A stretch of 23,439 nt of DNA from JBAZOJ01 sp041648755 (GCA_041648755.1 JBAZOJ010000026.1:1-23439); one strand, 5' to 3'; positions 6,055-14,762 are shown, counted from the first letter of the stretch. The notes: a model not told the origin generated them from the letters alone. Program-made: numbers and translations.

Positions 6055-7911
6055 CTAACTGGCCTTCAGGTTCTGTATCCTGTATTGCAGTTCGTACAGT
6101 TTGCGGTACACCCCATCCATCGCGTACAGTTCCTCGTGCGTCCCGATTTCGCGGATGCGGCCCTTGTGCAGAACCACGATGCGGTTGCAGTTGCGCACGG
6201 TTGAGAGCCGGTGGGCGATGAATATCGATGTTCGACCTATCATAAGCTTGCGGAGCGCGTCCTGTATCAGTTCCTCGGTCTCCGGGTCCACAGACGACGT
6301 TGCCTCGTCAAGGACAAGGATCTTCGGCTCGAATGCCAGGGCCCGGGCGAATGAAAGTAGCTGCTTCTGGCCAACGGAAAGCCCGGCGCCGCGTTCTTTC
6401 AGGACGGTGTCGTACCCGTCCGGCAGGGCGCGGATGAACTTGTCGGCGTTGACGTACTCGGCGGCGGCAATAATGCGCTCCCGCGAGATTGTCGGGTTCC
6501 AGAGGCGGATGTTCTCCATCACGGTGTCCGAGAAGATGAAGACATCCTGTGGCACCACAACAATGGAGGAATGCAGGTCATCGAGCGTGTATTCCCGCAC
6601 ATCGATGCCGTCTATCTTCACCGAGCCCGATCTGACATCGTAGAACCGCCCCAGGATATTGATCATCGAGGACTTGCCTGCGCCGGTCGCCCCCACGATA
6701 GCCACGGACTCGCCCTTGCTGATACTCAGGTCAACATCCTGCAGGACGTAGGTCTCGCCTTCGTAGGCAAAATTCATCTTCTCGAAATCCACACGGCCCT
6801 CGATAGTGTGGGTGGTGGGGCTCGCGGGATCCTGGACCTCGGGGACGGTGTCGAGAATGCGGAAAATCCTCTCGGACGAGGCCATGGCGCCCTGGAACAC
6901 GTTATACTGCTCGGCGAGTTCCCTCACGGGTCCCATAGCCATGTCAAAGTATGCGAAGAAGCCGATGAGCGCGCCAAGCTCGACCTTGTCCTGGATGAAT
7001 GCCCCGCCCGCGTAGTAGAGCACAAGCGCCTTGGCCGCGGAGCCGAACACCTCAAGGATGGGAGTGAATACCGACACGATGAAGGAGTTTCTCAGGTTGG
7101 CGGTCATCATGTCGTGGTTAAGCTCGTAGAACGTTTTGGCCGCGCGCCGCTCATTGCGGAAAAGCTGGATTATCCTGATTCCGGACAAGTACTCGGACAG
7201 GAACGCGTTAATACGGGCGGACAGCCAGCGCAGCAGGCGATAGGAATTGCGGACCTTCCGGCGGAAGAAGAACGACGTCGCGAGGATGAAGGGCATCACT
7301 GCCATGGCGACGAGCGCGAACTCCCACGAAATCCAGAACATCATGGCGATCGCGCCGCCGATGGTCAGCATATCGCCGACCAGCACGGCCAGCGAGGACG
7401 AGACCATTTCGTTGACCGCGTTGACGTCGTTCGTGGTGCGTGTCAGGAGGCGCCCAACCGGCTGGGACCCGAAGAATCGCACCGACTGTGAGATGATATG
7501 CCGGTATATGGTCAGGCGCAGCGAGTGCATGCTTCGCTGGCCGAGTTCGGCCGAGGCTACGATGTTCGCATAGTTGGCGGCAACGGTCGCAATCGACGCA
7601 AACAACACTGCCATGATCAGCCAGGCGATGCCGGTGAAGCGGTCAACGGATTCGACCGTAGGATTCGTGAGGTAACTGTCGATGATGATCTTGAAAATGT
7701 AGGGCGGGATCAGGGAGCCGATTCGCAGCACAGCCAGCGAGATCAGTGTCAGGATCAGGAACTTCTTGAATGGCAGAACGTAGCGGAACAGGCGCGCGAA
7801 CAGGCCTGCATCGAAGAATTTGCCGGTTACGGAGTCTTCGTCCCTGTTGGGGTCGTTGAAGTACTCACGCAGCCACCGGCCCTTGGGTTTTTCGTCTCCG
7901 GGCTTTGACAT
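6055..7911 (-). CDS. ABC exporter, fused permease-ATPase (MdlB/MsbA-like half transporter)
   Basis: A 618-residue type IV ABC exporter half-unit that would pump an unknown substrate, perhaps a lipid, drug or peptide, out of the cytoplasm. An N-terminal soluble stretch (1-48) precedes six TM helices (about 50-310). The nucleotide-binding domain follows, with Walker A GATGAGKS at 407-414, Q-loop Gln455 in VVPQD, signature LSVGQ at 511-515, Walker B ILVLDE at 531-536 with catalytic Glu, and switch His567 in AHRLS. The second Gly of the usual LSGGQ is Val, which also occurs in some MdlB/YheH-type exporters. ATG 7911 is chosen because an upstream in-frame start would run into the preceding gene. 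It has no Shine-Dalgarno site and lies right after a TATAAT, so it may be leaderless. It follows the pilus cluster by 34 nt. Confidence 0.92.
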   Translation of the reverse strand: MSKPGDEKPKGRWLREYFNDPNRDEDSVTGKFFDAGLFARLFRYVLPFKKFLILTLISLAVLRIGSLIPPYIFKIIIDSYLTNPTVESVDRFTGIAWLIMAVLFASIATVAANYANIVASAELGQRSMHSLRLTIYRHIISQSVRFFGSQPVGRLLTRTTNDVNAVNEMVSSSLAVLVGDMLTIGGAIAMMFWISWEFALVAMAVMPFILATSFFFRRKVRNSYRLLRWLSARINAFLSEYLSGIRIIQLFRNERRAAKTFYELNHDMMTANLRNSFIVSVFTPILEVFGSAAKALVLYYAGGAFIQDKVELGALIGFFAYFDMAMGPVRELAEQYNVFQGAMASSERIFRILDTVPEVQDPASPTTHTIEGRVDFEKMNFAYEGETYVLQDVDLSISKGESVAIVGATGAGKSSMINILGRFYDVRSGSVKIDGIDVREYTLDDLHSSIVVVPQDVFIFSDTVMENIRLWNPTISRERIIAAAEYVNADKFIRALPDGYDTVLKERGAGLSVGQKQLLSFARALAFEPKILVLDEATSSVDPETEELIQDALRKLMIGRTSIFIAHRLSTVRNCNRIVVLHKGRIREIGTHEELYAMDGVYRKLYELQYRIQNLKAS

Positions 7912-7918
7912 CGGGCAA

Positions 7919-7924
7919 ATTATA
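7919..7924 (-). promoter_or_regulatory. Candidate -10 box giving a leaderless ABC exporter mRNA
   Basis: On the minus strand a perfect TATAAT ends 7 nt before the A of the exporter ATG, so transcription would begin at the start codon. No convincing -35 is seen 16-18 bp upstream, so this is tentative. Confidence 0.3.
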
Positions 7925-7945
7925 GGGGATTTTGGACTGCGGTAT

Positions 7946-8536
7946 TTACGGTTCTGTTTCGATCGCGCGAGGGTCTTCGAGCACATACACCGAGCCGTTC
8001 GGGGCTCGCAGCGAAACCCTGATAGGTGTAATCTCAAGGATCGTCATTCCGGCGACGACCTCGCCCACGCGCGCGGTGACCAGTTCACCCGTGGAGGAGA
8101 TGCGCAGGATAACCATTCTCTCGGCGTATTCGTCGGGCTTGTAGAACCCGGACAAGGTCACAGGAACCTTGAAGGGCACGGGAGTCGGGGAGACCGAGAT
8201 GATATTCTGTGTTGGCGGCGGAGGCGTGCGAGTGGAGGGGGTGCGCGTGGTCGACACGACAGGAGTGCGTATCCGTGTCGTTTTGTAGATCTGCAGTTCT
8301 GTGCCGGGGAGGAACGGGTTGCGTCCGACCTTCGGGTACAGATTGGTGTATGCGCGGCCTCGGCCGTTCAGGGCTATCTTATACACCTCATCGGGGGTCA
8401 GTGGCGGGGTTTCCGAGCGGACGTCAAGCGGGCTGAAGCCGGGGTAGGACAAGACAAAAAAGGCGCACAAGCCGACAAAACCGGCCACCACAAGGTAACT
8501 CACCGCCTGTTCGAACGAGAAACCGCTTCGCCTCAT
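7946..8536 (-). CDS. PilP/GspC-like inner-membrane connector protein
   Basis: A 196-residue bitopic protein. It has a short cytoplasmic N-terminus, a TM at about 12-31, the motif GRNPFLPG near residues 71-78 that resembles the (R)xPF signature of GspC/PilP proteins, and a Thr/Pro-rich linker near 85-120. The C-terminal beta-rich domain has the pattern V-(T)-L-S-G-F...G-E-V-V-A-G-M-T-I-L-E-I-T-P...V-S-L, which matches the PilP/GspC HR fold. Proteins of this type link the inner-membrane platform to the periplasmic N0 domain of the secretin. It sits after PilMN and PilO as in pilMNOPQ operons. GGTGGAG lies 5 nt before the ATG. Sequence similarity is weak, so the family call rests on architecture and context. 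Confidence 0.65.
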   Translation of the reverse strand: MRRSGFSFEQAVSYLVVAGFVGLCAFFVLSYPGFSPLDVRSETPPLTPDEVYKIALNGRGRAYTNLYPKVGRNPFLPGTELQIYKTTRIRTPVVSTTRTPSTRTPPPPTQNIISVSPTPVPFKVPVTLSGFYKPDEYAERMVILRISSTGELVTARVGEVVAGMTILEITPIRVSLRAPNGSVYVLEDPRAIETEP

Positions 8537-8548
8537 CTGTACTCCACC

Positions 8549-9412
8549 CTAATGTCCTAATGCTTCGCCGGGCTTGGTAGTTGCCGTGGGGTTGCGGACG
8601 ATTTCCTGGATCTGCTCGGAGAAATCCAGGGCATTGAGCCGCGTGTCAACCGCGAGTATGTCAGTAGGGTCATCGCCGACCCAGGTCACATCGAGGAATT
8701 CGACCTCGAAAAACTGGCCGATCTGACGGTCGGATGCCGATTCCACATAATGAACGTACTGAAGGAACGTGATGAGGTCCTTCAGGCTGATCACGAAGTT
8801 CACCCTGACCGGATAATGCCGGACGAACTTGGGTGTATCTTCGCCAGCGCCCTCATCGTAAGGCTCTTCGACGGTGATCTTCTCGACTGATCGCGCGCGT
8901 GACATGATCAGCAGCGACATAATCGAGTCCGTTACGCTGAGTTGCTTCAACATCCGTGGGACGGTCTTTTCGATTTCCTTGGACGGAATGTCGATCGTCT
9001 CTGGCCATCCTGCAAGAGGGGGTGTCTTCATTCGGGACAGCATCGACTTTGCTGCAAGCTCCTCGCGCACTTTGCTCAGCACGATATTGATGTAGAGTTG
9101 TTTAGTCCTCTTCTGCTCGTCCGGAACCGCCACGTATGGCTGGAAGCGTATCTGCAGGAACTGCTGCAACTTGAGCAGGTCTTCCCTGGATGCTTTCATC
9201 GTATCGTTGAACATCGTCTCGGCCTGCGCGATCGGCTTCCCGCGTCCGAAGTAGGGCCGCAGTTCGGAATAGGCTTTGTCGGCATTTTTCCGCTTGGTTT
9301 CGGTGGAGGCATAGATCATATTGCCGACGGCAAACCACCCAACCAGCACCAGAATGGCAGCGGCGGTGAGCAGCACGATCATCTTTTTGTGCGTCTCGAT
9401 GAACTCGTTCAT
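8549..9412 (-). CDS. pilO: PilO-like pilus/type II secretion platform protein
   Basis: This 287-residue bitopic protein has a 10-residue cytoplasmic N-terminus, one TM (about 11-31), and a long periplasmic part. The latter begins with a coiled-coil-prone stretch (residues 35-110) and ends in a mixed alpha/beta domain with the segment LKDLITFLQYVHYVESASD, typical of PilO/GspM ferredoxin-like folds. PilO pairs with PilN in the periplasm and couples the actin-like PilM to the secretin side. The ATG overlaps the upstream TGA (ATGA), which fixes the start and indicates co-translation with the PilM-PilN gene. The next gene follows after 12 nt. The family is assigned mainly from topology and gene order. 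Confidence 0.65.
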   Translation of the reverse strand: MNEFIETHKKMIVLLTAAAILVLVGWFAVGNMIYASTETKRKNADKAYSELRPYFGRGKPIAQAETMFNDTMKASREDLLKLQQFLQIRFQPYVAVPDEQKRTKQLYINIVLSKVREELAAKSMLSRMKTPPLAGWPETIDIPSKEIEKTVPRMLKQLSVTDSIMSLLIMSRARSVEKITVEEPYDEGAGEDTPKFVRHYPVRVNFVISLKDLITFLQYVHYVESASDRQIGQFFEVEFLDVTWVGDDPTDILAVDTRLNALDFSEQIQEIVRNPTATTKPGEALGH

Positions 9413-11139
9413 TTCTTCATCTTCAACTCTATGCGGAACTTCACTTCGATCATGTTGCGCCACGCCGGACTGGGGTCGTCAACCTTGTTCTCGCTCTCCT
9501 TTACGACGTTGAATTCCTCGATCAGATCCTTGTTCTTGTCCAACTCGAGGCAGAACTGACGGGCAAGTTCCAGCGCGGAACTCCCCAGGCTCGCGCGGCA
9601 GAGACCCGTGAGCGTGATGGACTTCGGGTACTTGATCACCTCTGCCTCGGGCACGGTTGTCCGGGGTCCGAACAAGGTGGTGCGGCCGTCGTTCTTCTTC
9701 GGGCGCTCCGCTTCACCTACGGTCATATCCATAAAGAACAGCGTTTTGAAGCGATCTTTGTTCGTATCGGAATCCAGCGTCGCCTTGATGGCCAGCAGCA
9801 GCTCCAGGAAATAAGCCGAGCTGGAGGTCTTCGCCAGCAGGTATTCGCGGTTGATGCTTATCAGGTCGAGAGTGCCGCGGAATGAATCGAAGTTGTCGCG
9901 GACCACCTTTTCGCGGCTTGTTCGGTCTTGGAAATCCTTGGCGTACGCGTCGTAGGAGTAACCATACAGCAGGAACCCGCCAATGAAGACGAGGATCATT
10001 GCACCGATCGCCGGACCAGCCACCCACAGGTACATGTCGTGACGACGGTAGCGCTCGGCCTCGCGCGTTGCGGAGGATTTGAGTTCGAGAATTTCGCCCC
10101 TGCCGAGACCTCCGAGGGCAACGCCTATCACCGAAGAAAGGAACTCCTGCGGTATCTCAGCATCGAGATTGCTTGACCCGCCCAGCACGTTGAGGCGCTC
10201 GACCGGCATTTTCAGCCGCGCGGACAGCACATTCTCAATGCCGACCATCTTCGCAGCGCCACCGGTGATAAAGAGCTTCGAAATGCCCACTCCGTTGAGC
10301 CAGGGCTGAGTCCGGCAGTACATAATCGTGTTGTCTATTGCCCCGCCAATTATTGAAATTCCGCTGGATATTGCCCGCGCGAGCCTCTTCTCGTCTTCCC
10401 CGAGAGTTGCCATATCAGCATCCGAGAAAGCGCGGGAGCGATGGAGCTTGATCTCCTCGGCGTCCTTTTCGCCAATTCCCAACGCGTCGGCTATGGCGGA
10501 AGTGATCCTTGCGCCGCCGCCTGAAACCGTGCGGGCGAAGGCCATCTTGCCGTGCGAAACCAAAACAAGGCTGACGTTGTTCGCGCCGATATCCGCGATA
10601 AGGACGTTTTCGTCGGTTCCCGTGGATTGGCTCTGGATGAAGGCGTTGTAGAGTCCGATCGCTGAAGGAGAGAATTGTACCTTCTTCGCGCCTGCGCGGT
10701 GCAGGTTCTCCTCGATGGCAGCAATATTGGCGTTTTGCGCGACCGATAGCGCAACCATATCGGTTGCGTTCACTCCCGGAATGCCGAGCCTCAGATAGTC
10801 AAAAGACAGTCCCCCCTTGCTTCCAACTGCCGAGGATTCGGCCTCAAAAGCCATCATGCTCTCAAGCCGTGATTCGCTGACGGAGGGCGCCGCTACAAAG
10901 CGGAGCATGGTCGCGCGCCCGGACAGTCCGACAATTACAGGGGATCCCGAGAAATTGGGGGGCAGTGCTTCAAGCAACAGGCGTGAGAGCGCAGCGGATC
11001 CTGTCTTGCCTTCCGGGTACCGCGCCACCTCGCCCAACGGGATGATCGCATGGTGGACGATGCGCCATTTCCGCCCGGACGTCTTGACACAGACGCACTT
11101 GATGGAAGTTGATTCAAACTCAATCGCGATTACGGACAA
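9409..11139 (-). CDS. pilM: PilM-PilN fusion protein (actin-like ATPase plus bitopic PilN)
   Basis: A 576-residue protein in which a PilM-type actin-like domain (about 1-350) is fused to a PilN-like membrane part. ATPase-fold motifs are visible: the N-terminal IAIEFESTSIK phosphate-1 strand, IADIGANNVSLVL at 181-193 (phosphate 2), and FITGGAAKM at 290-298 (adenosine). The TM is at about 370-393, followed by a periplasmic coiled coil and an alpha/beta domain. PilM binds PilN on the cytoplasmic face of type IV pilus machines; a fusion makes the interaction permanent, as in GspL. The start is TTG at 11139, supported by AGGAG 7 nt upstream and only 9 nt after the secretin stop. It ends overlapping pilO. 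Confidence 0.82.
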   Translation of the reverse strand: MSVIAIEFESTSIKCVCVKTSGRKWRIVHHAIIPLGEVARYPEGKTGSAALSRLLLEALPPNFSGSPVIVGLSGRATMLRFVAAPSVSESRLESMMAFEAESSAVGSKGGLSFDYLRLGIPGVNATDMVALSVAQNANIAAIEENLHRAGAKKVQFSPSAIGLYNAFIQSQSTGTDENVLIADIGANNVSLVLVSHGKMAFARTVSGGGARITSAIADALGIGEKDAEEIKLHRSRAFSDADMATLGEDEKRLARAISSGISIIGGAIDNTIMYCRTQPWLNGVGISKLFITGGAAKMVGIENVLSARLKMPVERLNVLGGSSNLDAEIPQEFLSSVIGVALGGLGRGEILELKSSATREAERYRRHDMYLWVAGPAIGAMILVFIGGFLLYGYSYDAYAKDFQDRTSREKVVRDNFDSFRGTLDLISINREYLLAKTSSSAYFLELLLAIKATLDSDTNKDRFKTLFFMDMTVGEAERPKKNDGRTTLFGPRTTVPEAEVIKYPKSITLTGLCRASLGSSALELARQFCLELDKNKDLIEEFNVVKESENKVDDPSPAWRNMIEVKFRIELKMKK

Positions 11140-11148
11140 GCGGCGCTC

Positions 11149-13494
11149 CTATCTCGAACGCCCGATACGCGGCGGTTTCGGCCTGTCGATCTTGAATGTG
11201 GGCCGGTCGGACTTCTCGCCGTCGGCGCGAGCGGTGGAGGTATCAGCCTTTGAAGGGCTGTCGGTTCCGGAGATGGAACTGGCGCTTCCGCTGCCGCCGC
11301 CCGTTGTGTTGGGGTCATTTGCGCCAACCGGGTTCGCGGTGGGATTGAATGTCGGCATCAGGTCGCGGCCATTTGTGCCGTTTGTGCCGTCCTTCGGATG
11401 ATAGAAGCGGCCTTTCGTATCCACGATTTCAGCGGTCACGAAGATAAGAAGGTTGCTGCGGCTCTTGCTCTTTACCGTCTTCTTGAAGAGCAGACCGAGG
11501 CCGGGAATGTCTCCCAGAATCGGGACCTGGGTCTTTGTTGTAACATCCTCTTCGTCTATCAGGCCGCCCAGAACGACCGTTTCGCCGCTTCGGAGGACCA
11601 CCTTCGCAACTACTTCCTGCCGTGCGAATACCGGCCTGGTGACTTCGAACGAGGTAGCCTGTCCGGCCGAGTTGGTCGATATGATGTTGTACTTCGCGTC
11701 CTTGTTCGGATCGTGATTGACGATCTGAGGATGGAGTTCAAGCATTATCGTCTCGACATCGGAGCCTACCGAAGGCATCACATCGAGCGTTATGCCTACG
11801 TTTTCCGTCTGGAAATCGGTCGGAACGTATGCCGTTGTGGCCGTGGAAACCGAGCCGTCACTTGTCGTGGTTGACTGAACGGGCTCCCAGTTGTCGGGAT
11901 AGGGATACTGCTCGGCAACAACGAGTCTTGCTGGCTCGTTGGACAGGGTAGTGACATTGGGCTCGCTCAGGAGGCGACCGTTGAGCTTCGTCTGAAGCGC
12001 GTTCATCACAATCCGATACTGCGGATCGGTAAGCACGCCGCGGAAGGTGAGTGTGGCGCCCTGCGTGTTTCCGCCGGAGGGAACGCCGAGGTTGAACCCG
12101 GATCCGGGGTCGAACTGAGTGCGCTTGTTTGTACCATCGCCGCCCTCGCCCAATGCGCTGTCGAGCAACGCCTGGATGCCCCACTGCATGCCATCTTCAA
12201 TCTTAACCGTGATGAAGCGCGTCCGAATGTTGACCTGAATTGGGGCAACGTCGAACTCGTCAATGATCTTCTCGACTCTATCGAGCATTTCGCCGGTGGA
12301 CACAACGATCAGGCTGTTGGTCTTTGCATCGAAGCGCCAGGTGGAACCGGTGGGCCACTGAAGGTTCCCGCTCCAGCCGGTTACCCAGTCGAGCATTAGT
12401 TCCATATCGGTCATCTTGTCCTTGGCGGCCTGATTGTTAGCGGCGTTGGCCGCGTTAGTGCCGTTCGTACCGTTGGTGGGCTGGGTGCCCTGCGTCTGAC
12501 CGGCGCGTTGCGCCATCGCGTTCGCGAAGCCTTGCAGCATCTGTGCCCTGAACGCGTTATCGCCACCACCGCCACCGAAATTGAACCCGCCCGGCGCGCC
12601 GTCCGCCTTGTAGCTGTCGGCAACATCCTGCGCCGCATCCGCCGCGTCCTTGTAAACCCTGCGGTAGTTGTACGGGTTGTAGTAATTGCGGTTGGTGTTG
12701 CTGTTATTGTTGTTGTTGAAAGTGTTGTTGTTGTTCGTGCCGGTGCCCGAAATGGAGCTGGCCTGGTTGACGCTGTCGTTTGTCTGCAGTGCTTTGCCTG
12801 TGCGTGTGACGCCTATGCGCAGGTGGAAAATCCGGATGTCAAGCTGCGGAGTAAGCGGGGTGGAGATCCAGATTCCACTGTCATTTACCGTGTATTCGAT
12901 GCCGGAGTTCAGGCAGATGTAGTCCAGAAGGTCCACGAGCCTCACATTGGCGACGTGAACATCCAGTCTCTTGTCAACGAGGAGGGAGCGGTCGGCCACG
13001 ATGTTGATTCCGTGTGTGGCCGAGAGAAGCTGGAAGATGTATGACAGGTCAGTGTCGATTACGTTCAACTCGACGCGCTGGTTCAGGAGTTCCTGCATTT
13101 CCTGCGAGAGGGCGGACTTTGCACGCTTGGGAAACTTGATTGGCGGCTCGTTGGTGATTTCCTTTTTGGGGATCTCCGCAGCCTTGTCAACGTCGCTCAT
13201 TGCGCGCTGGTCGTCAACCTTGCGCTTGACTTCGTTTGCCTTCTTCTCGGCATCGGCTTTCATCTTGTTGGCGCGCAAATACAGTTTCAGCGCCCGCGGC
13301 TGGGTGGGATTGTCCACCAGAATCTTGTCGATCTCGGCGATTGCAGGGTCGAGTTCCCCGGCGTCAATCATCTCCGAGACCTTGTCCAGTCGGGCGTTAA
13401 GAGCGGGGTCGATCTTCTCTTCTGCGCACGCCGTTTGGATCAGGAGGGCGCTCATTACGAACAGGGCGGTGATGAAGAAAGCGGCGAACCGCAT
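11149..13494 (-). CDS. gspD: Secretin (GspD/PilQ family)
   Basis: An outer-membrane secretin of 781 residues, forming the gated channel of a type II secretion or type IV pilus machine. It has a signal peptide (1-24, ending ACA), a Lys/Glu-rich helical stretch at 27-125, an N0/STN domain at about 138-212, then a disordered Asn/Gly-rich insert (about 236-358, including poly-Asn). An N1-like domain is at about 385-430. The secretin core at about 480-692 contains NGRLLSEPNVTTLSN, the gate region, and the signature VLGGLIDEEDVTTKTQVPILGDIPGLG. A Gly/Ser/Thr-rich tail follows. The gene has a very strong ribosome binding site (AAGGAGG). The pilus or secretion subtype is undecided. Confidence 0.93.
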   Translation of the reverse strand: MRFAAFFITALFVMSALLIQTACAEEKIDPALNARLDKVSEMIDAGELDPAIAEIDKILVDNPTQPRALKLYLRANKMKADAEKKANEVKRKVDDQRAMSDVDKAAEIPKKEITNEPPIKFPKRAKSALSQEMQELLNQRVELNVIDTDLSYIFQLLSATHGINIVADRSLLVDKRLDVHVANVRLVDLLDYICLNSGIEYTVNDSGIWISTPLTPQLDIRIFHLRIGVTRTGKALQTNDSVNQASSISGTGTNNNNTFNNNNNSNTNRNYYNPYNYRRVYKDAADAAQDVADSYKADGAPGGFNFGGGGGDNAFRAQMLQGFANAMAQRAGQTQGTQPTNGTNGTNAANAANNQAAKDKMTDMELMLDWVTGWSGNLQWPTGSTWRFDAKTNSLIVVSTGEMLDRVEKIIDEFDVAPIQVNIRTRFITVKIEDGMQWGIQALLDSALGEGGDGTNKRTQFDPGSGFNLGVPSGGNTQGATLTFRGVLTDPQYRIVMNALQTKLNGRLLSEPNVTTLSNEPARLVVAEQYPYPDNWEPVQSTTTSDGSVSTATTAYVPTDFQTENVGITLDVMPSVGSDVETIMLELHPQIVNHDPNKDAKYNIISTNSAGQATSFEVTRPVFARQEVVAKVVLRSGETVVLGGLIDEEDVTTKTQVPILGDIPGLGLLFKKTVKSKSRSNLLIFVTAEIVDTKGRFYHPKDGTNGTNGRDLMPTFNPTANPVGANDPNTTGGGSGSASSISGTDSPSKADTSTARADGEKSDRPTFKIDRPKPPRIGRSR
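12700..12742. repeat. GTT/GTTG trinucleotide-rich tract in the secretin gene
   Basis: On the plus strand this is a run of GTT-type triplets; on the coding strand it encodes poly-Asn (around residues 253-268) in the disordered insert between N0 and N1. Such tracts can change length by slippage without shifting the frame. Confidence 0.65.
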
Positions 13495-13515
13495 TGTGCC
13501 TCCTTGCGTGTCGGC

Positions 13516-14043
13516 TCAGAATTTGACGATAAGCTTGCCCAATAAGTTCCCCGCAGGTATCGCTCCGAACTCCCGGCTGTCAATCTGGACGTACTTTCTA
13601 TCGTCAACGAGGACATAAAATCCGTTCTGAGGGATTTTGAAGTCCGGGAAGTCCTCCGGGATGTTCGATGTCGTTCCGGCCAGGTAGAACGTCTCTTCGA
13701 GCCTGACGCCGTTGATATAAACCGCCCCGTTCAGAGACGAGATGGACTCGCCCGGCAGTCCGATGACCCTTCCGATGATCTTCAGTTCGGTGCGGTCGGG
13801 CGGCGAGTAGATAACGATGTTGAAGCGTTCGATGGATCCGGCGGAGGGGTTCTTGCGGACATAGACGCGGTCTCCACCGGCGATGAACGGCTTCATGCAT
13901 TGAAAGTCGGTCGGGATCGAGAATGTCTCGAAGAAGAAGAACATGTACGCGACGGCTGCCACGATAACCACGCTAAGCGCGATGCGTGCATAAAGCAGCA
14001 CGCGCTTGATGTTCTTATACGCCTTGGTGGAGATTGTCAGCAT
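13516..14043 (-). CDS. Signal-peptidase-I-like protein lacking both catalytic residues
   Basis: A 175-residue S26 family protein with one N-terminal TM (about 20-40). The family boxes are recognisable: IPTDFQCMKPFIAGGDRVYV (residues 43-62) replaces the usual IP-SGSM-xPTLxxGDxV box, IGRVIGLPGE (90-99) replaces YxKRxxGLPGD, and DDRKYVQIDSREFG (147-160) replaces GDNRxxSxDSRxxG. The nucleophile Ser is Cys49 and the general-base Lys is Gly91, while the structural Arg, GLPG and DSR are kept. A normal Ser/Lys protease is therefore unlikely; a Cys enzyme or a non-catalytic scaffold is possible. ATG 14043 lies 10 nt after the GspM-like stop. It is embedded in the pilus cluster, just before the secretin. 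Confidence 0.82.
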   Translation of the reverse strand: MLTISTKAYKNIKRVLLYARIALSVVIVAAVAYMFFFFETFSIPTDFQCMKPFIAGGDRVYVRKNPSAGSIERFNIVIYSPPDRTELKIIGRVIGLPGESISSLNGAVYINGVRLEETFYLAGTTSNIPEDFPDFKIPQNGFYVLVDDRKYVQIDSREFGAIPAGNLLGKLIVKF

Positions 14044-14053
14044 GGAGCCCCGC

Positions 14054-14755
14054 TCAATTTCCCGTGTGCGGCGGGGTGACGATCGGAACAAAAGGGGTCT
14101 GAGCAGGGGGAGGAATGTCAGTTGGCCGAGCCGTTGGAATGGGCATCGGAGGCCGCGATGGAATCGGTCCGGGCGGCGGCGGAACTGACGGCATCATTGT
14201 CGGCGTGTTTTCCGGGGAAGCGCTCTCTTCAGGGCCGGTGGTCGGCTGTGTGACTCCGCCGGTATGCTCGTAAATCGTGACTTCGATAAAGCAGTTGAAG
14301 GGCGCGTCTTCAGTGCTGCGGGGCTGAATCTCAAAGCGCGAAATCGCCACCGCTGAGTTGATCTTTTCGATGTTAGATGCCGCTGCGAGAAGGTCGGACA
14401 ACTGGGGCGAGGAAATCTCGATATTGCCGATGAGAATCTGCGCCTCGCTGCCCTTCAGGGGTTGCGGCGGCTTGATGCTGATGCGCCGCATCGCCAGCCC
14501 TGCCTTGGTAACCGCATCGGTGATAAGCGTTGACCAACTGGTGGGCTCGGCGACGGGGTATCTCTGCCGCAGCTTGCTTTCGTCAACGCTGTAGCTCTGG
14601 AGCGATTCGCCTATTCCTTGGGCGAGCTTGTTCGAAGCGGGAATCTGCGAATTGATTATGTCCTCGGTCTCCAGAAGAGCGAAGCCGATATAGCCACCGC
14701 CGGCGACCACAAGGACGCCGAAGATTACGATAAGAACTTGCATCGCATGGCGCAT
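14054..14755 (-). CDS. GspM/PilO-like bitopic protein with proline-rich tail
   Basis: A 233-residue protein with a TM at about 5-27, then a predicted periplasmic region. The segment ISSPQLSDLLAAASNIEKIN and the following AISRFEIQP strand resemble the ferredoxin-like fold of GspM and PilO. The last 65 residues are dominated by Pro, Thr and Ser, an extension not expected in GspM. It lies 7 nt after the GspL-like gene, the usual gspL-gspM order, which is the main basis for the call. ATG 14755 is used; ATG 14743 is an alternative with nearly the same TM. Sequence similarity alone would not be convincing. Confidence 0.55.
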   Translation of the reverse strand: MRHAMQVLIVIFGVLVVAGGGYIGFALLETEDIINSQIPASNKLAQGIGESLQSYSVDESKLRQRYPVAEPTSWSTLITDAVTKAGLAMRRISIKPPQPLKGSEAQILIGNIEISSPQLSDLLAAASNIEKINSAVAISRFEIQPRSTEDAPFNCFIEVTIYEHTGGVTQPTTGPEESASPENTPTMMPSVPPPPGPIPSRPPMPIPTARPTDIPPPAQTPFVPIVTPPHTGN

Positions 14756-14762
14756 TATTGAC

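Noticed and set aside
6571..7491. 306-residue plus-strand ORF
   Set aside because: It lies opposite the ABC exporter and shows no family motif.
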